From the NCBI RefSeq assembly GCF_964199755.1, contig NC_133896.1:91124215-91188214 (forward strand): DNA of 64,000 bases, given 5' to 3'. The notes beneath the pieces were generated by a model. The model was given only the letters and a program-made list of their open reading frames with translations, ran no database searches and was not told the DNA's origin. Below are positions 33,201-45,030 of the stretch, piece by piece. A program made the position numbers and the translations under genes. Position 1 is the stretch's first letter. Each line of letters starts with the position of its first letter. This DNA is from Larus michahellis (Eukaryota > Chordata > Aves > Charadriiformes > Laridae).

Positions 33201-36200
33201 AGTTTGTTGGCAAGTGTCCTGTTAATATTCTAACAACCGGAACTTCCTGGGAATGTTTTACAGATACATGAATTTCATTTTTGATTGTTGCGTTTACTCA
33301 TGTACTACTGTATGTTGCTTCATTGGTCTAGAAGTTACAGTCTATACGTATGTAGTATCTTTGGGAATTGACAGCATAAAATCAGTATTTTATTTAACGC
33401 TTTCTGAGGGATTTGCATATTGATGCATGAGACCATAAACCATTGGGTAGTAGTGGAAACGTGTTCTGGACTTTGTGTATTCAATGAGGGGAAATAGATA
33501 CTACTCCAACGGTGACTGGACGTAGAAATTTAGAGAGAAGAATATTACTGTGTGTGGTAGAAGTTAGAAGGGAAGAGTATTACTGTGCACGGTAATGTGT
33601 GAATTGTTGGCTTGCTGTGTTGTTGCGTACTGTCCCCCTTGAGCAATAGCAACAGAGGAGTGGGAGGGAAATCAACTAGGAAAAGCTGTAAAAATGGATC
33701 TAGCACAGGTAAGCATAGTGATGAAACATTTACATGACATAAAATAAAGTAGTTGTTCTGAAGATTCATTGAAAATTAATTCTGTTGGGGTGTTACTTTG
33801 AGTATGGATTTTGTTTTTTCTCTGGATCTAGGCCCAGTCTGGGAGCTTCAGCCAAAATGTGGAATTCCTCAATTTGCTGCCCAAGAGAGGCCCTAATGCC
33901 TTCTCAGCCTTCTGTGAAGCTCTACGAGAAACCAAACAGCAGCATCTAGAGGCAGTGATCTTGAAGACGACATCCAACCTGAGCCATGGGATTGCAAGGG
34001 TACAACAGTTTTAAAAAAAATAAAATGGATGCATTGCATTTCAGATTGGGTTTGGGCACAAAGCGATCTTTTTCAAATGGGAAAAAAGTTGTTTACAAAG
34101 GACAGGATGGGTTTTCATTGCAAATTGAAACTTGTAGTAGCCTTAGTAAAAGCAGAGAGGAAGAAATCTGTGAAGAGAGTTTTCACACAGAATCACAGGA
34201 TGGTAGAAGTTGGAAGGAACATCTGAAGGTTATCTGGTCCAGCCCCCCTGCCCAAGCATGGTCACCTTGAGCAGGTTACCCAGGGCCATCTCTTTTGAAT
34301 GTCTCCAAGGATGGAGACCGCGACCTCTCTGAGCAATGTCCTTCAGTGCTCGGTCACCCTCACATTAAAAAAATGTTTCCTGAGTAGAAAGCTACTAAAA
34401 GCTAATCTTGTCTGTTTAGGAGAGAGGGACTTTCTTTATTTTGTCATTTTTATTTTCGCCTTTTCACTATCTGCAGTTGTTAGCATTGGACTAAAGGAAG
34501 AATTTAGTAAAGATTCAATATTCTCAGTGTGTTGACAAGGATGAAAACTCACAGTAAACATATTTTATATGAAAGAAGACAGACAGACATGGTATTTTTG
34601 AGCAGAGTTGTTCCCTTATTAAAACGTAGCCTTTATTAGACTACCCTTGCTATTTTTTGTTTTCAAGTGTGCTTTACTATGCAAACAATGAAATCTTGAA
34701 AGCAAACAAAAAGATAGGAATCACTAGACAAATCAATTTTTGGCAAAACCAAGGAGGATATGATGATCTCAGTGAAAGGTTTCCAACCTGGGGATTTGAG
34801 TAGAAGTGTAGACATGAGCAAAGAAGGGAAGGAATTTTGCATTGATAGAAAATGCCGCTGATATCTTGTTGTGATGTTTCATATGGATGTGAACAATAGG
34901 ACTGTTTTTTTTAAGTCATATATACGTGTATATATACATGTACATATACATGTATCTCTGTTCCATGATACCTACAGGCTTGTACTGTAGAGAAAAAAAG
35001 AGGTGTTTTATGCTACTCTTTTTCATGGATTTATTGGATGTCTTGTAGCTTGAACACTGTTATGGATCAAATCTTCCATTCCCTGCCAGTGAGTCATGTA
35101 ATGCAAAGAGACCGCGCTGGATTGGTGAGTTGCACATGACACCATAAATACTTGGTTGGCTATCTGTTTGGTTGCTTCTGATTTCTTAATACTCACTTAA
35201 TTCAGTTCTAGAAATAAGCTTGCTACCACTTTGCTCATCCCAGGACAGTGAACAACTGTGTTATGATCAGATGCAGGAGGCAGAATTAGGCTAGACAATG
35301 AAAGTGAAATACATATTGGAAGAGAGAACCCAATCAGTTTCTAGTCAGCTTCATTTATTCTTAGAAGAAATTTTGTTGATTAAACAGTACATGTCAGTAA
35401 AATTTTAGATTTTTGAAAGATTTTCTTCTTTGTTCAAGATTTGTAATAGAGTTTAATTGAAATAGAGCTGTGAAAAGACACTGATTTTGGGCAGTATTCC
35501 TTAACTTGGACTTCCTTCTTGGCAAATAAGTTTAAGTACAAGGCCTTATATACATTACATGGGCCCACCATAGTTTTGTGTAGCTTCTGTTGAGTGCAGC
35601 AAATCAGCTTTTATTTAGCAAGCATATGTGACCTAGGTCAGGGAACTAGTTGTTGGAATGAATCTCCTTGCTATTTTTTATGTTGCCTCTGGTAATACCT
35701 GGAGTACTCACGTTCCCTAACCATAGCTTTAACTGTGTGGTCGTTACTAGGAGCTCTCTCTGGTGTTAGAGAACAAGTGTCTAGATTTTGAAGGATTTTT
35801 TTTTTTTAATTTAGGTGCAGAGGATTTAGGATTGGGGTTTTTTGGTTTTTTAGAACGTATGTTCCTCCATCCAGGAGAGCCATGTCTCAAAAGGCTGAAA
35901 AAGGATTTCAAAGGAGATCATGAATGTCATTACCTCCATTTCTTCAGGACAGGGGAGTGAGTGTTTGTCTGCAAATGGCAAGTAGTTTAGATTATCATTC
36001 CCTTCATCTGTTGTTATCCAGAGGAAAGGGTTGTGCAGAGGCAGATAAACAAAAAAGGGTATTGCACTTTATGGAAGCTAGAAACGTCTAGTTTGATCGC
36101 TCATGCCTGTGTTCAGCAAAAAATAAATAATTGTATCCAGTGAGCATGGGAGGCCTTTCATGAAAGAAAAAAACACTATTCTATTTGAATATTTCTAGCA

Positions 36201-39200
36201 ATGGTTTGTAAACCTAACTGTGGAAAGAATAACATACTGTACAAAATGACAGAAAGCACATGGCTCTAATTTTAGATAAGAATTTTTCATACTCTGTAGA
36301 ACCAAATTTACTAGGCCTTAAATAAGGCTAACCCACATACAAGGCAAAAAAAACCCGGATGCCAATTAAAATTATAAAAAAAATAAGTATACCATTCCAG
36401 TACTTTTGGTTTTTTCTGCTATGTTTCATTGTGCATCTGTAGTCCCTGATCGAGCAAAATTTTTAGAGGTATGAATAGCATAATACCGTAATATCCCTAA
36501 GACCACATACTTCAGAATTTGCAAGTTACTACCTTAATGCAGAGGCCTTGTGGTTGGAATTTTTTATTGTTACTGATATGTTTGTTTTGCACAGAACCAG
36601 TGGAACATTCCTTGGATAATGGAGATGGTCCCCCAATTCCTCCAGTGAAGTACTGCACTCCTGAATTTTATCATGATCATCAGCACTTGGTAAGTAGTTG
36701 ACAGAGAAAATCTCCTTAAGAGGTGAAAAATATGAGGTGTATAGATATATCAACTGAACGCGTACTACTTAAAACTGAGTCAAAACAGGTGCTTCACTGG
36801 GATGCAGATCAGTGTTGTGCTATTTCTGTAACTGAAATGTTAGCAGTCATGTTCGATTTGTTGTAGTTCTCATTTACAAGCGTCAAGAAATACTGAGAAG
36901 TTCGTAACTCTGTACAAATCTCTGCCTCTGGTTTTTGCTCATGAAGAGCTTCATGAAATGCTTTCTGTTCCGTTGATTTGTGTAAACTGTCAATATTATT
37001 GTCTGTCAATATTATTTGTTTGCATTCTTGTCTCCTTCTGACACACCCTACAAATGACTGTAAGATACCGTAACTGTGTTTCTATTAGTAGTCACAGTCT
37101 TGGCTGTTTTAGTTGCCAGCTGTACCCAGAAGGGTCTCTTAGTCTCAAGAACCAAATCAGGATTCTGTGCTGGGTAGTACCCAACCTGAATTTCTAATCT
37201 TCTGCAGTGTTTGAGGTTATGTAGGTAGTCTAATTACTTTTTGTTTATTCTGTTTGTAAAGTATAGATTGTGTGGGGTGGGCTTACAGAAAAAAATCATT
37301 TTGTATAATGGGGCAGACATTTTGCTCGGGTTACACAATGTGTTAACGCTTAACACTTCTGTCACAGGCTCTGTGTACAGCAATACAGATTTTAGGGTTT
37401 TTTTTTTAACTGTCTGTGGGGAGACCTAATTAGGCAGCATCAGTGTGAGCTTGGCTTGCCTCCTTTTACATGTGCCTGGATACACCCTGTTGGATATGCT
37501 CCTTTGGTATTAAATTTCATTTTCAATTTACAAGAGTATTAGGAAATGATTTACTGTTGATTTGTTGTTGTTAGAGAGGGAGGGGCCAGCCAAAAACCTT
37601 TTTTGCCAGCCACATGACTTTCAGGATCAATCACTGACAGCCCCTTGGTGTTGCAATTGCTCTCATATGGTATTTTACATCTATCTCTGCTCCCGACAGC
37701 AATTAGGAAATATTAGCTAAATTTTACATAATGTTGTCATAAAGACTTCGATGGGGATGGTGGAAATATACGGGGCTAGGGTGAGGGTGAAGAAAGGGAA
37801 AAAAGTTAGCAAGACATAATTCACAGTTTGAAATGTACAAGCTGTGTTTCTTCTGAAACGAGAAATAAGGCAAGCTAATACAACATCTTAATAACAGTGT
37901 TGTACGATCATCATTTATGGAGACTTGCAAATACAGTTGTTTTTGGGACCCTTTGCAATACAAAAATTTGTTTTATTTACTAAAAAAAACCCAAACCAAA
38001 GCAGCAAAAAGCTTCAAAAATTTGACCTCTACTGTTTTTGTGCCTTCTCAATCAAGAAATCCTAGTATGTGGGGTTTGCTGCTTTACTCTAACACTCTGT
38101 TATTTCCTTCTGTAGTCTAAATTTACCAATTTTAAATCTTCTTCTCAGGCATATAAACTGATATCAGAGCCCCGAGGGTTAGCACTTATTCTCAGCAATG
38201 TCCATTTCAGCAGTGAAAAGGACTTGGAATATCGCGCAGGGGGAGATGTGGACTGTGCTTCCCTGGAAATGCTTTTCAAGCATCTTGGGTATCAAGTGAC
38301 TGTCTGTCATGATCAAACTGCACAGGTAAGGGGGATCCCAGTACTTCACAACCAGTATGGATGATAGTTTGTAACTGTTACATAAACATCTTAAGAGGTT
38401 CCATTTGGTATAACGGAGCTTGGAAAGAAAGACGTGCACTGTCACTTATGAATAAAAAATAAGGCTAAATGGGATGGTATCTGCTAGCATACTGACAAAT
38501 ATGGAGAAACTTGGAAGGCAGAGGATTTAAAATGGAAAGTAGGATCACAAAGGACGACAAGGGGTACTACTCTAGTCTGACCCCTGTAGTGCAAGGGGCA
38601 AGAATTTCTAGACCACACCTGGCATGTGTGCTAAAACCACAAATGTATAAAGTCTCTAGTTTACTCTGGATTAACGTTTAGGATAGCAGAATACTGGAAA
38701 AGTCTAACTTAGCAAATATTTGACCTAATCTTCACAAGTGTAAGTGATGTTTTCGTGTCCTTTCACTGATGGAGTCAACTGCCATCCTGTTTATCAGTCT
38801 TCCAGTATCCGCGCAGTTAAGTTCCACTCTTACAGTCTTTGCTTTGCTAGAGAAGTAGCTATGCTTTACTTAGGAAACTTGATAATGTTCCATAACTGAC
38901 TGAATCAAGCCACTCTCCTTCCCTAGGAATGCAATTGCTGTCCCCTCTAGCCTCATTTGTTCTCACTCCTTTTAAATCCCTATGAAACCAAGTGGTACAC
39001 AACGCGTTAAAGAGTGTTTTATTCAAGAAGGTAGCTTTTGCAACATTATAATAAGACTTTTGCACCTGCCATGTTGTCAGAGTTCCTGAGGTTTTCCACT
39101 TTAAATTGTTGTGTTTTGATCACTAGTGTTTGAATGCCTGAAGTACCAGAGCATGTATCTGTTAAGTTACTCCAATGTCCCAGCCAGACTCAAGTGTCAA

Positions 39201-42200
39201 TGTAAGATCTTTATAAAATCAGTTGATTTCTCCTGTGTTGAATCCATATGTACCAACTCAGATACTTGCTGCATCTCTCTGTTGGCTAGCATGGACACAT
39301 AGATGTCCTAAGTGATTCCTACTTCACAGTCATATACTTAGGACTGAATATTACATAAAAGAACAACAATGTTTTGCTGGTCTTTTTGGTTTTTAATGGA
39401 ACGCTGTCTTTTGTCCTGTAAATTTGATGTAAATAGGGTTTATTTCGTAACAGGAGGACCATTTTTGTTTTTCCTGTACATTTGTGTTTTTCCCTATACA
39501 TTGACCCACTTTCCCTGTGCAAGTCTGGAACCTATTCTTTTTCTTTCTTCCAGGAGATGCAGAATGCATTGGAGAGATTCTCTAAGCTGCCAGATCATCG
39601 GGATGTGGATTCCTGTATTGTAGCTTTACTTTCCCACGGTGTGGAGGGTGGGGTTTATGGCATTGATGGCAAACTACTGCAGGTATATTCCTGTGACCTG
39701 ATATGTTATATCCTGGAAAGTAACAATGGAAAGAGGAAAAAAGTAAAAAAAGAAATAAAAAAGTAAAAAGAGAGAGAAGGTGAAGTGATGGGAGATTGCG
39801 GATTTACATTTTTTAAAAAGAAAAAAATAAGGGCTTGTGGGAAGAAAAGGGCAGGGGTCTATATATGAGAGGTCTACAAGATAAAAAATGGCATAGAAAT
39901 AGGGCAGGTAGGAAAAGTTATTTCATTCTCTGTTACTGTACTAGGTAGAGTGCATGAACTCAAAGTAATAGGAGCTGGGGTAGAAGGAGGAGAAGGGATG
40001 TGTTTGTCACGCGGTGAATTTGGAGATAAAGGAGAAAATATCAAGACTGGTGAGGTAATAACAAAAATACAGGGAAGCAAGGTGAGACTCAGTTTGCCTC
40101 GCAGAAAGCTGCAGTGAAGATTATTTATCTTCTTTCTTCTCTCAGTTGCAGGAGGCTTTCCGGCTCTTTGATAATGCAAACTGTCCAAATCTCCAGAATA
40201 AGCCCAAGATGTTCTTCATTCAGGCCTGCCGGGGAGGTGAGTGCCCAAATACTAAAAGACATATATTTGGCATGCCCTTAAGGCTCATTTTACACACATA
40301 CACACCCTCACCTTCAACTTGCTGTCAACTCTCCTCTTTGCTTCTCTCAGGTGTAAGTGGGACCCATATTCACCTCCCTCTGCCCTGCTGCTGCCACTGC
40401 ATCTGTTGCTCTGTAAGTGTATTTTGCTCTGCATGAGGTGTGTGCATTGACTTGCAGACCCCAGAGCACTTTAGTGATATAAAGGTCTATCGTATCCCAC
40501 TCATATATTGAGGCTTTCTCTTGCTATGCCTGCAGTAGGGGGAGTGGGGCATTTGGTGCATCAAAATGCAGCACAGCATGGAGTGGTACACTAGCGCTGG
40601 AGTCTTGCCTGAGGTCCTGTCTTTTTCTTGATCCTGGATGTGTTGTCTCTCTTGTGTTTTGTGTTGGTGTCTCTCAGGCCATCAAAGTTGGCTCCAAGTC
40701 CTCCTCTTTTACTTTTTTTTCCGTTACCCTCTTCTGTTTTCAACCTCCAAATGACCTTTCCTTACACCGTTTTCCTCATACTATTGTAATAACAGAATTC
40801 TTGATTCTCATAGATAGGCTCTTTTTCCACTCTCTCCATTCCTTTTTTTTTTTTTTTTAATTCTGCTATTCATTTTCCCTCCTTATGTAACTAAACAAAT
40901 GTTTGTAGCTAACTGCCTTTCGGATCTGCTAATGACCAAATTTTTCCATGAAGTGTTTGGGCTTGTTGAGATCGTTGTGAAACTGCAGGTACTCCAAAGA
41001 GAAGTTCTGTCTTAGGAAGCTTTGCTTTTTCCCTTGTGATACAGAAATTTTTCTAGCATGTATGTTATTCCCCCTTCTTTCCCCTTGTTCCTTGCAAGTG
41101 TCTCCCTTCTTTTTCATTTAAAACTGAGCTTTATAGTTCTCTAGCCAAGAGAATGTTTCCCCTGTTATCTGCTCATGTTTAATCCCAATGCAGAGAAAAA
41201 CCTAAAGTCTACATGAAGCATTTTGGGTATGAAAAAATATTTGATTCTGCTAAGCATTTGGAAATACCGTAATGTGTATGTTTCAGTATGAATGTGATAG
41301 CTTTCCTTTATGTTATTGAACCTTTAGATACCCTTGAACAAATGTGAATATGCAGACTCACAACAGTGTGGAAATAAGTTTAATAAGGCAGAATTGGCAG
41401 CTGACATAATTAGGTAATTAGGTTTATTTGACTGCCATGTTACCACAATGGGTCTGTTCACATCAACAGGTCAGGCTTGGCCTTCGATTCCCAAAAAAGT
41501 TTCAGTTAAGAAAGCTATGCAAAATTCTGTAGAATTTGGATACTGCAATAGGCAAAGGATTGAGACTTGAGCAAATGAAAGGGAAAAATCTTTCTTGAAT
41601 TTAAAAAAAAAAAAAAAAAAAGCACAAACCTGTCTTTTTTTAACCTCTCTTTTAAACCTTGATTAATAGTTGGAGAGGAAAGCTAGTTACAAAGTAATTG
41701 ATCTGTCAAGAAAAACATGTACCTCTTCATGTTAGTATTCAAAGGTTACAGTAGCTGATACAATTTTTTTTTAAAGCAGCATTTAAAAGACTATAAATAG
41801 TGTTGACAACTTCAGATTAGTAGGCAATCTCTCTGTGCCATGTAAGTTAACTGGAACCAGTTAAAACAAAATGAGAAATGCATAGGTTACTCTTTTTCCC
41901 TAAGTTTATGTAATAAGCCTTATCTATCTTCTATTAATGACACGTAAAAAGTGTAGATAAAGAAGAGCTGGTACAGTCTACTTAATTTCCAAAGAGCCTT
42001 TGGCAGGAGTCTACTAAAGAATTGAAGTAGTCCACCTACAGTCATAGATCAAAACCCAGTGGTGACAGAAAGCAACAGGAAAAGACATATCGTCAGATTT
42101 CACTGTGACAGGAGACTTTGAAGCTGTTTAACATCTGTGTTTAATATAGTAGTTGATCCAGAAAAGTGAAGAACTGGGGTAAATAATGACAAATAGGTAG

Positions 42201-45030
42201 TTGGCAGTTATTTAAATCAGTTGGGAAAAATGGCGATCTGGTGCCTTCAGTAAAATTTAAACAAAATGGATCAAATTGGATGGCAGTTATTGGTGATATA
42301 AATTAGAGTTTAAGTATACAGAGGAATATCTTGATAGGCTTAGTGCTTTACACTTTTTAGTTACGTTGCTAAGTTGACTAGAATGGTGTTTGAAGACAGA
42401 GGCATGAGGAAGACATCTAATTCTGAAGCTTTAGTTAAAAAGGTTTTGACTTTATACATTATGGGATGATGACAGTGTGAGTGATGTAGCTTGACTGTGA
42501 AATTACCCAAGTCTTATCTGAAATAGCATACACTGTGAACAGTACTCTAAGTGTTTAAGATACAGAACTAAAAGGTTTTGGAGAAGTGTGATAAAAGGCA
42601 TGAAAGAAGTGTGGTTAAAAATGGAAAAATTTGCATTGTTACCTTAACGAGATGATGAAGGAATTTGATAGAAATATTCATGAAATTTTGAGCTATGGAT
42701 CCTTAATTACAGACTATATCTAGCCTGTCAGACGGTCACACCCCTCCCACTGCTGCTTTCATTTTGGAGGAAGAGAATAATGTTGCTGACTTATGAACTG
42801 ACCATTTCCTGTGCATAATTATGAGATGCCACCAGTGCTGCTCCCTGTAAAAGGGTTAGAAATCCAAATGCATTTCTTAAGCACAACCTGGCAACAAAAA
42901 CCTAGAGGCGTCATAACCGCAAGGGCTCTGAAGTGGACATGTGTGCCTCCTAAGACTAGAATCTGATCCATGCTGTTAGGTAGATTCTCATCTTACAACA
43001 AAGGAACAAAAGGGCAAAATTATATATAAAACCTGCAAACTCTAGTTTTATTTTTCATTCAGCATAGCTGGACGATAAAAGTTATTGCCACTGAGCAGTT
43101 AGTCTAGATTACAATGGAAACTCTGCATAATGTAAACAAGCAATTGAGAATATCTACAATTGTTATAATATATATTAATGAATGCTGGAAAGGACACTAC
43201 ACGTTCTCCCGTTTTTAAACTAATCTCCATGTACTGGAGTTCTCTCCTGTTTGGGGTCAAGTGATTTTGCATTTTACTGTTACACAATTTATGCTTTTCA
43301 TTGAAACAAGTGATGCTATAGTCAGGATTTAGAACTAGGTGAGATATTTAGTCCATGTTTTCCTGGTGCCTTGGAGGTAGGCCTTAGCAACTAAAATTAT
43401 AGCTCTCATTTGAGTTCTGCAATAAGTAGGTAGTTAGCATGGCAAGCTAGACTAGCCATTTTTGGACCTCTCTAAGGTAGGTAAAAGTGGACTATAGAAA
43501 CTTTAGGGCTAGGCATCAAATCCTTCCATGCATGGTGAAGAATTATCAGAAAATTCTTTGCTTTCTGGTTATCGTATGATCTGCACAGGAAAGAAGGGCG
43601 GGAGGGAGGGAATCAATGGACGTGCAGACTAACAGTCAGTTAGGCTGAGCAGGTTCAGCAGTTGTTGTTATCTGCATTAGTTTGTGCAGAAGAACTTTCA
43701 GATGAGTTTTAAAAACGGCTGAAAAAGCTTAAAGTTCATGCAAAAGCTTTCTGCTTGACAGCAGTTGTGGCATTGCTGATGGGAGCCTAAAACTAAGGAA
43801 GTACAGGAAAACTACATCCAGCAATTCAGGATAATTTTTTCTTTTCTTTTTTTTTCCTTCCTTTTCTGCTGCCCCCCCCCCTCCCCTTATTGCCCCCCCA
43901 GATGAGACAGACCGGGGAGTAGATCAAAGAGATGGGAAAGAATGGTCAGATTCCACAGGCTGTGAGGAAAGTGATGCAAACAAGGAAGAAAATCTCAAGC
44001 TGCGTCTGCCTACACGCTCTGATATGATCTGTGGATATGCTTGTCTGAAAGGTACTGGGGAGAAGCCCTAATTATTAGGGCATAAGGAGGTTTTATTTGT
44101 GTGTGTTCCCCAGAAACTTCATCATACTCGCTTTCTTCTCAGGCACTGCGGCCATGCGAAACACCAAGCGTGGATCCTGGTATATCGAGGCACTCACCTC
44201 TGTGTTTGCAGAGGACTCCCGAGACACTCATGTGGCTGACATGTTGGTGAAGGTGAGCTGGAGCGTCTTTCCTCTCCATCACTTACCTTGTTTCTGAAGA
44301 GCCTTCCAGTGCTTCGAATTGCTAGGATTAATCTACTATTAAAGCAATTGTTCTTGACTTGTTTGTAGCAAAATTATTACTTCTTTTCCCCTTCAAATAT
44401 ATATATGTGTGTATACATATGTATGTGTATATAGATATTTATATACAGTTCCACAGCAGCTTAACCAAAGTAAAAATGCTGTTTCTTTGACTCCTTCCAT
44501 TTCACTTGTGTGGTAGTATGGTGAACTTATGAGAAGAATTAATCTGTCTTGCCAAAAATTACTTGTTATTCTGTAGAAATAGCTTTTTTTTCAGGTGGAT
44601 TCGTTCCCTGAACTGGGTCACCATATAGCTGCACAACCACTTGCACTCACATAAAGTAAAGATTAAGAAAATGAGGGAAGAGAGACTCAAGACAGCAGTG
44701 TGGCCATGGCAACTTGAGCTGCTTGGAACTACACCATAGTTCTTTATTCTTCTTATAACTTAGAAGGGCAATACATAAGGGACTACTTAATAAGTTAAAC
44801 AGAATAATCTATGAGTACAGAAAGCAATGACATTTTTCTTGCTTTTGTCTTCTTAATCCTTCCAGTCATTTTGGTTTTTTCAATCTCACATCCAGGTGAA
44901 CAGGCAAATCAAGCAACGAGAAGGCTATGCCCCAGGCACAGAATTTCACCGCTGCAAGGAAATGTCAGAATATTGCAGCACGCTCTGTCGGGACCTTTAC
45001 CTGTTTCCTGGCTATCTGCCAGGAAAATAA
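27078..45030 (+). CDS. CASP2: CASP2, caspase-2 (initiator cysteine protease), ten coding exons
   Basis: Caspase-2 is a nuclear/cytosolic procaspase activated through its CARD, classically by PIDD1-RAIDD after DNA or centrosome stress, and it cuts targets after aspartate. The ten joined exons give 426 residues; the human long form has 452 and the shortfall is N-terminal. The CARD spans about residues 8-95. The p20 subunit carries the catalytic His250 (in LLSHGVEGG) and Cys293 (in FFIQACRG). The linker has the expected self-cleavage aspartates at D306 (DQRD before Gly) and D320 (EESD before Ala). The small subunit carries the substrate-pocket segment [14 protein letters not shown]. All introns are GT-AG and every phase agrees, with no stop or frameshift. 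The start ATG has A at -3 and an in-frame stop 33 bases upstream. Confidence 0.97.
28285..28862 (+). mobile_element. Solo LTR of an avian endogenous retrovirus
   Basis: The segment begins TGTTTTGGCTGAGATAGCGT and ends ...AAACATCA, so it has TG...CA termini. The flanks GCACT and ACACT fit a 5-bp target duplication with one mismatch. Its body matches my memory of a common bird LTR: GGCCAAAGGGATA followed by CATACCATATGA, an AATAAAAG TATA-like box near 28,554, and ATTAAACTGTCTTTATCTCAA with an ATTAAA poly(A) signal at 28,741. No internal retroviral genes or second LTR follow. It lies in CASP2 intron 1 in sense orientation. I do not assign a retroviral class. Confidence 0.8.
28863..29787. other. 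Intron sequence without recognisable features
   Basis: This part of CASP2 intron 1 is purine-rich near 28,925-28,965 (GGGAGGGAGAGGAGAGG). I see no exon or repeat family otherwise. Confidence 0.5.
29788..30612 (-). mobile_element. CR1 LINE fragment in CASP2 intron 1
   Basis: This minus-strand CR1 has its 3' end at the left (ATAAAATGGTTAGAGTTCAAAGGGAC). The minus strand gives a continuous 191-codon frame through the ORF2 C-terminus, including [20 protein letters not shown], then [17 protein letters not shown] and [20 protein letters not shown]. The 5' side is truncated near 30,612. It is antisense to CASP2. Confidence 0.92.
30713..31056 (-). mobile_element. CR1 LINE 3' end fragment in CASP2 intron 1
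   Basis: This is a second minus-strand CR1, 100 bp from the previous one. It belongs to the same sequence type as the copy at 11.9-13.2 kb (GGGACCTCTGGAGATCATCTAGTCCAACCCC). The minus strand encodes [20 protein letters not shown]-type ORF2 C-terminus, interrupted by frameshifts. Confidence 0.9.
31057..33831. other. CASP2 intron 1 distal part
   Basis: No exon, known repeat or RNA gene was recognised in this AT-rich sequence. Short open frames such as 33,545-33,769 minus have no recognisable domain. Confidence 0.5.
33832..33999 (+). CDS. CASP2: CASP2 coding exon 2 (residues 51-106, rest of CARD)
   Basis: It encodes the second half of the CARD, with [20 protein letters not shown]. The acceptor is CTGGATCTAG. 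The donor is AAGG|GTACAA, the weakest donor of the gene, phase 0. Confidence 0.93.
34186..34390 (-). mobile_element. CR1 3' end fragment in CASP2 intron 2
   Basis: The start CACAGAATCACAGGATGG, then GTTGGAAGGAACATCTGAAGG and CTGGTCCAGCCCC, marks a moderately old minus-strand CR1 3' terminus. About 205 bp can be followed. Confidence 0.88.
34917..34957. repeat. Alternating purine-pyrimidine TA/TG/CA tract
   Basis: This is a short run of TATACGTGTATATATACATG-type alternation, a simple repeat seen directly. Confidence 0.7.
35049..35124 (+). CDS. CASP2: CASP2 coding exon 3 (residues 107-132)
   Basis: This short exon encodes the poorly conserved linker after the CARD (LPFPASESC is the recognisable family stretch). 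The acceptor is GTCTTGTAG and the donor ATTG|GTGAGT, phase 1. Confidence 0.92.
35125..36594 (+). other. CASP2: CASP2 intron 3
   Basis: This 1.47-kb GT-AG intron is AT-rich with short T and A runs. No further feature was recognised. Confidence 0.88.
36595..36689 (+). CDS. CASP2: CASP2 coding exon 4 (residues 132-163)
   Basis: It encodes [12 protein letters not shown] and CTPEFY, the region between prodomain and large subunit. D142 corresponds in position to an aspartate used in prodomain removal in other species. The acceptor is TTTTGCACAG and the donor TTG|GTAAGT, phase 0. Confidence 0.93.
36690..38148 (+). other. CASP2: CASP2 intron 4
   Basis: A 1.46-kb GT-AG intron in which I recognise no exon, RNA gene or repeat family. 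Confidence 0.88.
38149..38325 (+). CDS. CASP2: CASP2 coding exon 5 (residues 164-222, start of large subunit)
   Basis: It encodes the first strands of the caspase fold, with [12 protein letters not shown] and [18 protein letters not shown]. The acceptor is CTTCTTCTCAG and the donor GCACAG|GTAAGG, phase 0. Confidence 0.95.
38326..39553 (+). other. CASP2: CASP2 intron 5
   Basis: A 1.23-kb GT-AG intron with no recognisable internal feature. Confidence 0.88.
39554..39682 (+). CDS. CASP2: CASP2 coding exon 6 (residues 223-265, catalytic His)
   Basis: It carries [14 protein letters not shown] with the catalytic histidine (residue 250). The acceptor is TCTTTCTTCCAG and the donor CTGCAG|GTATAT, phase 0. 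Read-through into the intron would add 27 codons before a stop. Confidence 0.95.
39683..40145 (+). other. CASP2: CASP2 intron 6
   Basis: A short (463 bp), purine-rich GT-AG intron with no recognisable insertions. Confidence 0.9.
40146..40236 (+). CDS. CASP2: CASP2 coding exon 7 (residues 266-296, catalytic Cys)
   Basis: It encodes FFIQACRG with the nucleophile Cys293. The donor GGGGAG|GTGAGT follows directly after the active-site box, phase 1. The acceptor is CTTCTCTCAG. Confidence 0.95.
40237..43901 (+). other. CASP2: CASP2 intron 7 (3.7 kb)
   Basis: The second-largest intron. It has an A-run near 41,602-41,622, T-runs, and a long pyrimidine/C-rich tract (43,835-43,900) leading into the exon 8 acceptor. 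No inserted element was recognised. Confidence 0.88.
43902..44051 (+). CDS. CASP2: CASP2 coding exon 8 (residues 296-346, inter-subunit linker)
   Basis: It encodes [12 protein letters not shown], the acidic linker with cleavage aspartates D306 and D320, then [17 protein letters not shown] opening the small subunit. An unusually C-rich tract (TGCCCCCCCAG) precedes it. The donor is AAAG|GTACTG, phase 1. Confidence 0.95.
44052..44142 (+). other. CASP2: CASP2 intron 8
   Basis: A minimal 91-bp GT-AG intron. Confidence 0.93.
44143..44252 (+). CDS. CASP2: CASP2 coding exon 9 (residues 346-382, small subunit)
   Basis: It encodes [19 protein letters not shown], the substrate-binding segment of the small subunit. 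The acceptor is TTCTTCTCAG and the donor GTGAAG|GTGAGC, phase 0. Confidence 0.95.
44253..44895 (+). other. CASP2: CASP2 intron 9
   Basis: A 643-bp GT-AG intron with a TATATGTGTGTATAC tract near 44,395-44,445. In mammals an alternative exon in the corresponding intron makes the short caspase-2 form. I could not recognise one here. Confidence 0.88.
44896..45030 (+). CDS. CASP2: CASP2 coding exon 10 (residues 383-426, C-terminus and stop)
   Basis: It encodes [20 protein letters not shown] and the C-terminal LYLFPGY box typical of caspase-2, ending in TAA. The acceptor is CACATCCAG. Confidence 0.96.
   Translation: MNRQIKQREGYAPGTEFHRCKEMSEYCSTLCRDLYLFPGYLPGK

Larger units (their letters stand above)
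27228..33831 (+). other. CASP2: CASP2 intron 1 (6.6 kb)
   Basis: This is the largest intron. It holds a sense-strand solo LTR at about 28.3-28.9 kb and two minus-strand CR1 pieces at 29.8-31.05 kb. The rest is AT-rich with no recognised exon or RNA gene. Confidence 0.9.
34000..35048 (+). other. CASP2: CASP2 intron 2
   Basis: This 1.05-kb GT-AG intron contains an old minus-strand CR1 fragment (34,186-34,390) and an alternating TATACGTGTATATA/TACATG tract near 34,917-34,957. Confidence 0.9.
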
